NCBI GenBank assembly: GCA_964521255.1
Contig: CAZFRM010000016.1
Span: 76,460-140,459 of the forward strand
Direction of reading: 5' to 3'
Length of the DNA: 64,000 nucleotides
Source of the DNA: ZC4RG29 sp964521255
GTDB taxonomy: Bacteria; Bacteroidota; Bacteroidia; Cytophagales; Cyclobacteriaceae
The notes under the pieces were generated by a model. That model did not search any database. It saw only the letters and a list, made by a program, of their open reading frames with translations, and was not told the DNA's origin. Both the position numbers and the translations under genes were made by a program. Each line of letters begins with the position of its first letter. Position 1 is the stretch's first letter. Below, piece by piece: positions 27,337-35,025 of this stretch.

Positions 27337-27584
27337 CGTTAATGAATGAACCCATCAAGCGCGCAGAGATTAAACCAAAGTACTGCCGCTTCAAAAAGAA
27401 CGGTATCAAGTATATCGATTATAAGGATCCTGATTTCTTGCTGAAATTTATCAACGAACAGGGTAAAATTCTTCCTCGCAGACTTACCGGCACAAGCCTT
27501 AAGTTTCAGAAGAAGGTTTCTCAAGCCGTAAAGCGTGCACGTCATCTGGCGTTGCTTCCCTACGTTGGTGATTCGTTAAAGTAA
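27333..27584 (+). CDS. rpsR: 30S ribosomal protein S18
   Basis: This 83-residue protein of the 30S platform has the S18 core CRFKKNGIKYIDYKDPDFLLKF, then GKILPRRLTGTSLKFQKKVSQAVKRARHLALLP. The first residues MTLMNEPIKRAEIK leave a possible alternative start at the second Met. It overlaps rpsF by four bases and is followed 27 bases later by rplI. Confidence 0.97.
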   Translation: MTLMNEPIKRAEIKPKYCRFKKNGIKYIDYKDPDFLLKFINEQGKILPRRLTGTSLKFQKKVSQAVKRARHLALLPYVGDSLK

Positions 27585-27611
27585 TCGTAAACCTTTAATG
27601 TAAAGAAAGAA

Positions 27612-28055
27612 ATGGAAGTAATATTGAAACAAGACGTTCAGGGCCTGGGTTATAAAAACGATCAGGTAAAAGTAAAAGCAGGATACGGCAGAAATTATCT
27701 TATCCCCAATGGACTGGCATTGATTGCCAATGCATCGAACAAAAAGCTAACGGAAGAAAATATCCGTCAGGCTGCACACAAAGCAGCAAAGTTGAAACAA
27801 GATGCTGAAGCTTTGGCCGCCAGGATCGGTGAATTGACAATAGACCTGGGCACTAAAGCCGGTGAAAGCGGAAAGATATTTGGTGCTGTGACAGCGTTGC
27901 AAGTTGCTGATGTATTGAAGGCGAAAGGCTTTGATGTTGACCGTAAAAGAATATCTTTTAAAGAGCAACCCAAACAATTGGGTACTTTTTCGGTCATGCT
28001 CGATCTTCATAAAGAAGTAAAGCATGAGATCACAATTAAAGTAGTTGCTGAATAA
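27612..28055 (+). CDS. rplI: 50S ribosomal protein L9
   Basis: L9 binds 23S rRNA near the L1 stalk. The N-terminal domain MEVILKQDVQGLGYKNDQVKVKAGYGRNYLIPNGLA is diagnostic, followed by the connecting helix and the C-terminal domain with GKIFGAVTALQVADVLKAKG. Length (147) is normal. It is the last gene of the operon, with a strong terminator right after it. Confidence 0.97.
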   Translation: MEVILKQDVQGLGYKNDQVKVKAGYGRNYLIPNGLALIANASNKKLTEENIRQAAHKAAKLKQDAEALAARIGELTIDLGTKAGESGKIFGAVTALQVADVLKAKGFDVDRKRISFKEQPKQLGTFSVMLDLHKEVKHEITIKVVAE

Positions 28056-28077
28056 GCGTCATTGACAGAATAATATT

Positions 28078-28114
28078 AAAACACCCTGGCACTAAGCCGG
28101 GGTGTTTTGCTTTT
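28078..28114 (+). terminator. Intrinsic terminator after rplI
   Basis: The arms AAAACACCC and GGGTGTTTT extend inward through a T-G pair and GGC/GCC around the loop ACTAA, and a T-rich tail follows. This closes the ribosomal-protein operon. Confidence 0.9.
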
Positions 28115-28285
28115 ATGGAGTCTGTGTTTCTCTTTATATCAATCACACTAATTATTTGTTGTTACATTGATGTAATTTCATCCGATTGCAGAAAAAGAGT
28201 TGCTCACTCAGGCTAAAAAGTTGCGGTGATATTGTATTTTAGAAAATATCTGTAAGACCTGACAACTTAACCTCGTTCACATCCT

Positions 28286-29734
28286 ATGGCGTTAACTGAA
28301 TTGATCGAAAAATATGCAACACCAACACGTACGTGGGATGAGATGTATAACAACCAGGAAGTTCGTACACCCTACAAGGGAATTTATGAGTTTCTGCAAA
28401 ATACGTCGCGGGAAGTACTCAACCATCAGGAGGAATTAGCCAGGCGGTTGTTCATGAGCCAGGGTATTACATTTACGGTATACTCCAGCGGCGAAGGGAT
28501 AGAAAAAATATTTCCGTTTGATATCATACCAAGAATTATAACAGGAGAAGATTGGAAACATATTGAGAATGGTATAAAGCAAAGATTGCAAGCCCTTAAC
28601 CTTTTTCTTAAAGATGTTTACTCAAGTCAGTTCATCTTAAAAGACAACATCGTTCCTTTTGAGATGGTCTACTCATGCCCGCACTATGTACGTGAAATGC
28701 AAAATGTAAAAGTACCTTACGACATTTATGTACATATTTCAGGAATTGATCTCATCCGTGATTCTGACGGAACGTTTTATGTGCTTGAAGATAATCTGCG
28801 TACGCCTTCCGGTGTCTCTTATATGATAGAGAACAGGGAAATAACAAAACGTATTTTTCCAGATCTCATACCGCAGAACAATGTTTTACCCGTTACGCAA
28901 TATCCGCATATTCTTCACAAAAATCTTAATTCACTTTCCCCGCGTCAGGTTGCTAATCCTACCATAGTATTACTCACTCCGGGAATATATAACTCCGCTT
29001 ACTTTGAACATACTACATTGGCGCGCCTCATGGGAATTGAGTTGGTTGAGGGCCGCGACCTTGTTGTAGAAAATCATCATGTATTTATGAAGACAACTTC
29101 AGGCTTAAAACCTGTTGATGTAATATATCGGAGAATAGATGATAATTTTCTTGATCCGTTGACATTTAACCCGCAAAGTATTCTTGGTGTATCCGGGCTG
29201 TTCTCTGCCTTTCGAAAAGGTAATGTTGCTATAGTAAATTCATTAGGCAACGGCGTCGCAGATGACAAGGCCATTTATACCTATGTGCCCGATATGATTC
29301 GATATTATCTCAATGAAGAGCCGATATTAAAAAATGTTCCGACCTATCACCTCAACAACACAGATGAACGTGACCATGTAATAAAGAACATTGATCGAAT
29401 GGTAATCAAACGAACCAACGAGTCGGGAGGATATGGAATGCTTATGGGGCATTCAGCATCCGAAAAGGAGATCGATGAATACAAACAAAAGATTTTAGAA
29501 GACCCGCGTCAGTTTATTGCGCAACCTATGATTAACCTTTCTACTACACCTTGTTTTATTGATGGAAAACTTCAACCTCGTCGCGTTGACCTTCGTCCTT
29601 TCGCACTGTGCGGTCCCAGTGGAATTGAAATAGTTCCCGGTGGCCTTACACGTGTTGCTTTAAGGGAAGGTTCTATGGTCGTAAACAGTTCACAAGGAGG
29701 TGGCAGCAAGGATACATGGGTATTGGCAGATTGA
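28286..29734 (+). CDS. Circularly permuted ATP-grasp protein (DUF404/DUF407)
   Basis: The 482 residues match the type-2 circularly permuted ATP-grasp group: PFDIIPRIITGEDWKHIENGI, FEMVYSCPHYVREM, FYVLEDNLRTPSGVSYM, LVEGRDLVVENHHVFMKT, VDVIYRRIDDNFLDPL, LGNGVADDKAIYTYVP and LRPFALCGP. These predicted amide or peptide ligases occur in a conserved trio with an alpha-E protein and a transglutaminase-like protein, exactly as seen here. Comparative analysis in the literature proposed peptide synthesis or protein tagging; no biochemical product is established to my knowledge. The protein lacks a signal peptide and should act in the cytoplasm. Confidence 0.88.
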   Translation: MALTELIEKYATPTRTWDEMYNNQEVRTPYKGIYEFLQNTSREVLNHQEELARRLFMSQGITFTVYSSGEGIEKIFPFDIIPRIITGEDWKHIENGIKQRLQALNLFLKDVYSSQFILKDNIVPFEMVYSCPHYVREMQNVKVPYDIYVHISGIDLIRDSDGTFYVLEDNLRTPSGVSYMIENREITKRIFPDLIPQNNVLPVTQYPHILHKNLNSLSPRQVANPTIVLLTPGIYNSAYFEHTTLARLMGIELVEGRDLVVENHHVFMKTTSGLKPVDVIYRRIDDNFLDPLTFNPQSILGVSGLFSAFRKGNVAIVNSLGNGVADDKAIYTYVPDMIRYYLNEEPILKNVPTYHLNNTDERDHVIKNIDRMVIKRTNESGGYGMLMGHSASEKEIDEYKQKILEDPRQFIAQPMINLSTTPCFIDGKLQPRRVDLRPFALCGPSGIEIVPGGLTRVALREGSMVVNSSQGGGSKDTWVLAD

Positions 29735-29750
29735 ATAGTAATTAACAATA

Positions 29751-29782
29751 ACTTTAACACCTAAACACTTTAACACCTAAAT
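29751..29782 (+). repeat. Two tandem 16-base units just before the alpha-E gene start
   Basis: ACTTTAACACCTAAAC and ACTTTAACACCTAAAT lie end to end and stop eight bases before the ATG of the alpha-E gene. The tract has no G on the coding strand, so the mRNA here would be unstructured. Confidence 0.8.
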
Positions 29783-29790
29783 ACCTCCCT

Positions 29791-30726
29791 ATGCTGAGTC
29801 GTGTTGCTGATTCGCTGTATTGGATGTCACGTTACATGGAACGTACGGACAGTATGTTGCGGATGATGAAAGTAAATTATGCATCGTCGCAGGATGATGT
29901 TAATAACTTCAATTGGCGAAGTGTTTTGAAAATCTTCACCTACCTTGAAGATGAGGAGATCACATCAATGGAGAAAAAAAGCCGTGATGTTCTTTGTTTC
30001 ATTGTCACGAACCGTGACAATCCAAACTCGGTTTATAACCTTGTTGTGCAGGCGCGAGAGAATGCCCGCTCGGTACAAGATAACATCACTATTGAATTAT
30101 GGCAATGCTTAAATGATTACTATCACCTTGTGCGCGAACCCTGGATTGAACGCTCGTTAAAAAGCAATGATCCTGTTGGCGTGCTTGATGCCTTGATCAA
30201 ACAAGGAATGTTGTACTATGGCATTGTCGATTATACCATGTTCCGTGGTGAAGGGTTGTCCTTCATGAACCTCGGAAAATATCTTGAGCGTTCCATACAA
30301 TCAACAGACATCCTCGATATCAAATTCAGTGACCTTTCTTACGATCTGGAAAAACCAACCGATACAACGTATTGGAAATACCTGTTGCTTTCAATCTCCG
30401 GCTACGCGCTATATCTGAAAAGTTATCGTTCCGGATTTGAAGCAAAAAATGTTGTGGACCAAATTCTTTTTAATGTAGATTTCCCGCGATCCCTGGCGTA
30501 CTCCATGGCATTGCTTCAGAGAAATTTTGATCGGTTGAAAACCAGCACAAGTACTGAGCAATTCGGTCAAATTCAGTTTATGATCGGTAAACTCTATAGT
30601 AAAATAAAATATTCCAACGTTCAATCAGTAACCCGGGTAGGTCTGCACAGCTACCTTAAGGAATTTCACGACGAACTTGATCACATTGGTGAGTCTTTAA
30701 ATGAACTTTATTTCGCATACACGTAA
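29791..30726 (+). CDS. Alpha-E domain protein (DUF403)
   Basis: The all-helical 311-residue protein starts MLSRVADSLYWMSRYMERTDSMLRMM, the signature of the alpha-E family, and has ARENARSVQDNITIELWQCLNDYY and FMNLGKYLERSIQSTDILD. The conserved Arg and Glu residues on the helices are thought to bind the product or substrate of the partner ATP-grasp enzyme. It starts 56 bases after the ATP-grasp gene and ends 11 bases before the transglutaminase gene. Confidence 0.9.
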   Translation: MLSRVADSLYWMSRYMERTDSMLRMMKVNYASSQDDVNNFNWRSVLKIFTYLEDEEITSMEKKSRDVLCFIVTNRDNPNSVYNLVVQARENARSVQDNITIELWQCLNDYYHLVREPWIERSLKSNDPVGVLDALIKQGMLYYGIVDYTMFRGEGLSFMNLGKYLERSIQSTDILDIKFSDLSYDLEKPTDTTYWKYLLLSISGYALYLKSYRSGFEAKNVVDQILFNVDFPRSLAYSMALLQRNFDRLKTSTSTEQFGQIQFMIGKLYSKIKYSNVQSVTRVGLHSYLKEFHDELDHIGESLNELYFAYT

Positions 30727-30737
30727 AAAGAAAAAAC

Positions 30738-31694
30738 ATGCCCAAATTCAAAATTCATCATGTTACACAGTACCTGTACGAAACGCCCGTTCGCGATAGT
30801 GCGAATCAGATTATCCTCTATCCTATCAAAGATGAATTTCAGGAAGTGATAAGTCATTCTATTACTATTACCGGACAGCCCGCAGTAGCTATACATACAG
30901 ATTACTATGGTAATGAAGTAGGTACTTTTACCTACGCTCCCCCGCATACGCAATTAACTATAGATTCTAAACTTGAGATCGTCACAAAAGAAAGGCCTGT
31001 ACCAGAAGATACAGTATCGCCCCAGGATCAATGGAATGTGCTTGAACGGCTTAAGCATCAATTCAACTTTATAGACTTTCTTCGCGTTGAGCCATTTAAA
31101 TTTCTTTCCGAAATGGAAGAAATTATAAAACAGGAACGTTGCCAGGACTGTACACCCTTTCAGGTGGCCAAAGATTTCAATGCGTACATCTACAACAACT
31201 TTAAATATCAAAAAGGAATAACAACCGTTGAAACTACTCCCGATGAAATCTGGAAACTTCGCTCCGGAGTATGCCAGGATTTTGCGCACATGCTCCTCTT
31301 CATGCTACGACTTATTGGTATTCCTGCACGATATGTGAGTGGATATATTTGTCCAAACAAGAACGACATGCGGGGAGAAGGTGCCACACATGCCTGGGCT
31401 GAAGCTTATATGCCTGGGTTCGGATGGGTAGGACTTGACCCTACAAATAATTGTGTTGTAAGCAGCGCCCATGTACGATTAGCTGTTGGAAAAAATTTCA
31501 GCGATTGCTCACCGGTAAAGGGCACATACAGGGGTACATCAAATCATACACTGGAAGTAACTGTTGCTGTGCACTATGAGGATGGCAAGCAGGCAAAAAA
31601 TATAAATGAAGTATTCGAAGCCCCTGGCGAGCCTATTAAGTCATTTTCTAGAAATTCATTCCGTCGTCACCAGGAAATGCAAATGCAGCAGTAA
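30738..31694 (+). CDS. Transglutaminase-like cysteine peptidase, third gene of the ATP-grasp/alpha-E cassette
   Basis: The N-terminal beta domain (FKIHHVTQYLYETPVRDSANQ) precedes a transglutaminase-like core with Cys179 in SGVCQDFAHML, His218 in GATHAWAEAY and Asp234 in WVGLDPTNN, a complete triad. The GIPARYVSGYICP strand is also typical. Proteins of this kind may hydrolyse or transfer the peptide made by the ATP-grasp ligase. There is no signal peptide, so the three cassette proteins share the cytoplasm. Confidence 0.9.
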   Translation: MPKFKIHHVTQYLYETPVRDSANQIILYPIKDEFQEVISHSITITGQPAVAIHTDYYGNEVGTFTYAPPHTQLTIDSKLEIVTKERPVPEDTVSPQDQWNVLERLKHQFNFIDFLRVEPFKFLSEMEEIIKQERCQDCTPFQVAKDFNAYIYNNFKYQKGITTVETTPDEIWKLRSGVCQDFAHMLLFMLRLIGIPARYVSGYICPNKNDMRGEGATHAWAEAYMPGFGWVGLDPTNNCVVSSAHVRLAVGKNFSDCSPVKGTYRGTSNHTLEVTVAVHYEDGKQAKNINEVFEAPGEPIKSFSRNSFRRHQEMQMQQ

Positions 31695-31791
31695 TTCCCG
31701 TTGAATGACAATACAAAACTGTTTGACTTTCCTAAATGGATTAAAAATGCTTAACTAAAAAATCTTTGTAATAGATCTTACTAATGATCAT

Positions 31792-31828
31792 AAAATAAGG
31801 TTGAGTGTGGCTTACTCAACCTTATTTT
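31792..31828. terminator. Strong bidirectional terminator
   Basis: Perfect 15-base arms (31792-31806 and 31814-31828; AAAATAAGGTTGAGT and its complement) flank a seven-base loop, with A and T runs at the two outer ends. It lies between the convergent transglutaminase and GH105 genes and can serve both. Confidence 0.9.
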
Positions 31829-31838
31829 ATGTCCTGAT

Positions 31839-33179
31839 TTACCGGGCAAACATCACAGCGCTATCATTTATCTCAAAGGGATGATCCTTTATCAATTTAT
31901 AAATTGATGCCCCGGCCAATATGACCGGACCGTAACCATGTGCGGCATATACATTGATTGGCCTGTAGTAATAGAAAGCTGGATCGAATGCCATTCCTGT
32001 TCCAACACAAGTTCCCTCAATCTGTCCCTTATCATTCACTTTTGTGCTCACAGCATTCCACGCCAGTAAAGTCATTGGCGCATAGGCCATACGGTCAATC
32101 CATCCACGACTGATGGCGTGAGCGATACAGTGTGTATAAATTGCAGTAGCAGAAGTTTCCATGTAAGAATCATTACGGTCGAGCAGTTGATGCCAAAAGC
32201 CCTCGCCTGATTGCGTTGCTGCCAGACCTTCAACATGCGCCTTTAATAGCTGAAGTATTTCAGTTCTTCCCGGGTGATCTTCCGGCAATACTTCGAGCAC
32301 TTCCACTTTAGTCATAAGTGCCCAGCCATTGGCCCTTGCCCAATGAAACTGCGGATGTGGATCCATTCCCTCAACCCATCCGTGCATGTAAAGTCCCTTT
32401 TCCTTATTAAACATACGATCTGAGAATTGCTTTATTTGCTTCACAGCTTCATCATAATATTTTTTGTCACCGGTAAGTTTACCCATCTGAATAATTGCCG
32501 GCACAGCCATATAGAGGTCATCTAACCATAAGGTATTGGGCAATGGCCTGTTGCGTGCCAGGGTTCCATCAGCTAATCGATACTCTTTAGTCATTATGTA
32601 GTTCATGTAGTTATCGATCAGGGGACGCAGTTCAGTATTCAATCCTGCCCGTTCAGCTTTAATCATCGCGGCACACATAGCGCCAGCATCGTCAAGAGCA
32701 TGCGGTTCAAGAACCTGTCGTAAAGGATTACGCTCATCAGGAAATTGTTTCCCAAATAATTTAAAATATTCAGATGCTTCTTTAAGAAATTTAAATCGCG
32801 TAGCGGTATAATTCCTGAATTTATTATCACCTGTCACCTCACTTGTAAAAAGCATAGCCCCGTAGGTAACTCCCCATTCGTAACTTTGAAGCCTGAAATC
32901 ACCGGGTTTAAGAATAGCTTCTTTATCCGGTTTCTTCATATCACTTATAGCCACACCGGTCTTCTGATTTATAATTTGAGGAGGAGTTACTGCATCCAGG
33001 TAATTAAATAACCGATCCAACACGGCTTTCACATCTTCTGGTCTCGTGGTACCATAAGGTGTGTTGTAATCAGGCTGCAGCATATGAAGCGGCGTATTGG
33101 TATCATTTTTAACCTGGGCTTGGGGGTTCCATCCTGTGATACATAAAATTATAACACTTAAATTCCGTAGGATTTTCAT
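31839..33179 (-). CDS. GH105/GH88-type unsaturated glucuronyl/galacturonyl hydrolase
   Basis: Enzymes of this family remove the unsaturated uronic acid left by polysaccharide lyases, for example on rhamnogalacturonan. The protein has a signal peptide (about residues 1-22) and an (alpha/alpha)6 barrel. Catalytic Asp220 or Asp221 lies in TLWLDDLYMAVPAI. YMHGWVEGMDPHPQFHWARANGWALM forms the substrate cleft, where Ala replaces the more common Gly of RGNGW. No lyase gene is adjacent. An 18-base near-palindrome upstream (33218-33235) may be an operator. Confidence 0.87.
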   Translation of the reverse strand: MKILRNLSVIILCITGWNPQAQVKNDTNTPLHMLQPDYNTPYGTTRPEDVKAVLDRLFNYLDAVTPPQIINQKTGVAISDMKKPDKEAILKPGDFRLQSYEWGVTYGAMLFTSEVTGDNKFRNYTATRFKFLKEASEYFKLFGKQFPDERNPLRQVLEPHALDDAGAMCAAMIKAERAGLNTELRPLIDNYMNYIMTKEYRLADGTLARNRPLPNTLWLDDLYMAVPAIIQMGKLTGDKKYYDEAVKQIKQFSDRMFNKEKGLYMHGWVEGMDPHPQFHWARANGWALMTKVEVLEVLPEDHPGRTEILQLLKAHVEGLAATQSGEGFWHQLLDRNDSYMETSATAIYTHCIAHAISRGWIDRMAYAPMTLLAWNAVSTKVNDKGQIEGTCVGTGMAFDPAFYYYRPINVYAAHGYGPVILAGASIYKLIKDHPFEINDSAVMFAR

Positions 33180-33534
33180 TGGTTATTGGTTTAGCATTTG
33201 GTCTTAAAAATTAAATCATTGATTGCCCAATCAATACAAAAAATTTGAATCGACCTTCCTGACCTGTCGGGTAACGCCTGGTTGCAATGCCTTCCATGTA
33301 AAGGATAAGCAATGGGTGTTAACGAAATAAGAATTAATTCCTATATTTATTATGAGTATTTTCAGTTTTTATGAATGCTCATTAAGTACGTTCGAACAGG
33401 TCCGATGAATGGCTAAATCATTTTTTTATCACGGACATCATAGCAAGTTGAAAAAGAGTTCAGGGTTATCAGGCAACTCCCCTATTATATTGTCTGTATT
33501 GACTATGAAATTTGCATTTGCAAAAACATAAAAG
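33180..33534. other. Divergent intergenic region of 355 bases with a small palindrome
   Basis: The region separates the divergent GH105 and YceI genes and must hold both promoters. The only clear structure is ATTGATTG-CC-CAATCAAT at 33218-33235, two perfect 8-base arms with a 2-base centre, about 40 bases upstream of the GH105 start. That geometry suits a dimeric repressor. I found no convincing TTTG/TAnnTTTG pair. Confidence 0.3.
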
Positions 33535-34074
33535 ATGTTTAAAGCTTCATTGATCATTATTTTACTTCCCGGAACATTTTTCCAGGTTTATGCGCAAAGG
33601 TATGTTGCTGAAAATGGTTTAATAACTTTTTTCTCACAAGCTCTCGTTGAGAATATAAAAGCAGATAATAATAAAGTTACCAGCCTCTTTAGCGCTGATA
33701 ATGGCACAATCGCCTTTTCAGTTCCCATTAAGGAATTTCAGTTTGAAAAGAAGTTAATGCAGGAACACTTCAATGACAAATACATGGAATCGGATCGTTT
33801 TCCCCGATCCACCTTTGCCGGAAAAGTGACAGGTTATTCCTTAAGTTCCAGTGGACTGCAAAGCGTACGGGCTAAAGGAAAGATTACCATACACGGTATA
33901 GTTAAGGAAATTGATGTACCCGGCACACTTGAAGTAAAGAATAGAAACCTCATTATAAAAACGAAGTTCAAAGTGCTTAACAAAGATTTTGGAATTGTCA
34001 TTCCACAAATCTTATGGAAGAACGTCTCAGAAGAGATTGAGATTACAATAGACATGACTTATAAACCACAATGA
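33535..34074 (+). CDS. YceI-family periplasmic lipid-binding-like protein
   Basis: A signal peptide (about residues 1-20) precedes a lipocalin-like YceI barrel, shown by TIAFSVPIKEFQFEKKLMQEHFNDKYMESDRFPRSTF, GKITIHGIVKEIDVPGTL and FGIVIPQILWKNVSEEIEI. YceI proteins bind polyprenyl or lipid ligands in the periplasm. Its stop overlaps the next gene by four bases (ATGA), so it is coupled to the DUF5777 barrel. Confidence 0.88.
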   Translation: MFKASLIIILLPGTFFQVYAQRYVAENGLITFFSQALVENIKADNNKVTSLFSADNGTIAFSVPIKEFQFEKKLMQEHFNDKYMESDRFPRSTFAGKVTGYSLSSSGLQSVRAKGKITIHGIVKEIDVPGTLEVKNRNLIIKTKFKVLNKDFGIVIPQILWKNVSEEIEITIDMTYKPQ

Positions 34075-34976
34075 AAAATATTATGCGACACATCTTTTTC
34101 GCCCTTAGCTTATTTGTATTTGTTTCAGCGCATGCGCAAGATGATTTGTTGAGTGACCTGGAGAAAACAGAAACTAATAGTACGGACTATGTGATACAGA
34201 CATTTAAAGGAACGCGCGTGGTAAACGGACACTCTATTGAAACAAAACCTGCCGGTACATTGGAGTTTATAATTTCGCACCGATTTGGTTTTATTAACTC
34301 AGGTTCTTATCAACTATGGGGACTTGATGAGTCAACTATCCGATTGGGTCTTGAGTACGGAATATCAGATAAGTTGGGCGTTGGTGTTGGTCGAAGTTCC
34401 TGGGATAAATCCTATGATGGCTATCTTAAATATAAACTTCTCAGGCAAGCTACCGGAGCCAATAGCTTTCCATTTACAGCAACCTTACTGGCGAGCATGC
34501 AATACAGAACCTTAAAGGATGGTTCTACAGAGGGATTCAATTCATCAGACCGTCTCTCCTACGCATTTCAGGCCTTACTTGCCCGTAAATTTTCAACAGC
34601 ATTTTCTTTCCAGGTCGCACCCATCTTTGTACATCGAAACGCCGTTGACCAGTCGGTGACAGAGAATGATATTTTTGCCCTCGGCCTTGGCGCGCGCGTA
34701 AAAGTTACGCGCAGTGTCTCTGTTCATGGAGAATATTATCCCCGACTAAATGAGAAAGATGAAAGTCCCTACTACGATGCCATTGGATTTGGAATTGATA
34801 TCGAAACCGGCGGACACGTCTTTCAACTGGTCTTTACAAATTCAACAGGTATGCAGGAAAGAATTATGGTAACTGAAACAACCGGTGACTTCTGGAGTGG
34901 CGATATCCGCTTCGGCTTTAACATCACACGCACTTTTCAAATTTCTAAGAAAAGTAAAAGTTCATCTTCATGGTAG
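34071..34976 (+). CDS. DUF5777 outer-membrane beta-barrel-like protein
   Basis: A signal peptide (ending VSAHAQ) is followed by DUF5777 motifs: YVIQTFKGTRVVNGHSIETKPAGTLEFIISHRFG and LGLEYGISDKLGVGVGRSS. The rest alternates strands and ends in FNITRTFQISKKSKSSSSW. The function is unknown; the family is often found next to YceI proteins in Bacteroidota. The four-base overlap with the YceI gene supports a joint role, perhaps moving a lipid-like ligand across the outer membrane. Confidence 0.8.
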   Translation: MKNIMRHIFFALSLFVFVSAHAQDDLLSDLEKTETNSTDYVIQTFKGTRVVNGHSIETKPAGTLEFIISHRFGFINSGSYQLWGLDESTIRLGLEYGISDKLGVGVGRSSWDKSYDGYLKYKLLRQATGANSFPFTATLLASMQYRTLKDGSTEGFNSSDRLSYAFQALLARKFSTAFSFQVAPIFVHRNAVDQSVTENDIFALGLGARVKVTRSVSVHGEYYPRLNEKDESPYYDAIGFGIDIETGGHVFQLVFTNSTGMQERIMVTETTGDFWSGDIRFGFNITRTFQISKKSKSSSSW

Positions 34977-35025
34977 TTATCTAAAAGGTACTTACTGTGA
35001 ACAAAGAATAAAGATAATTCATCTC

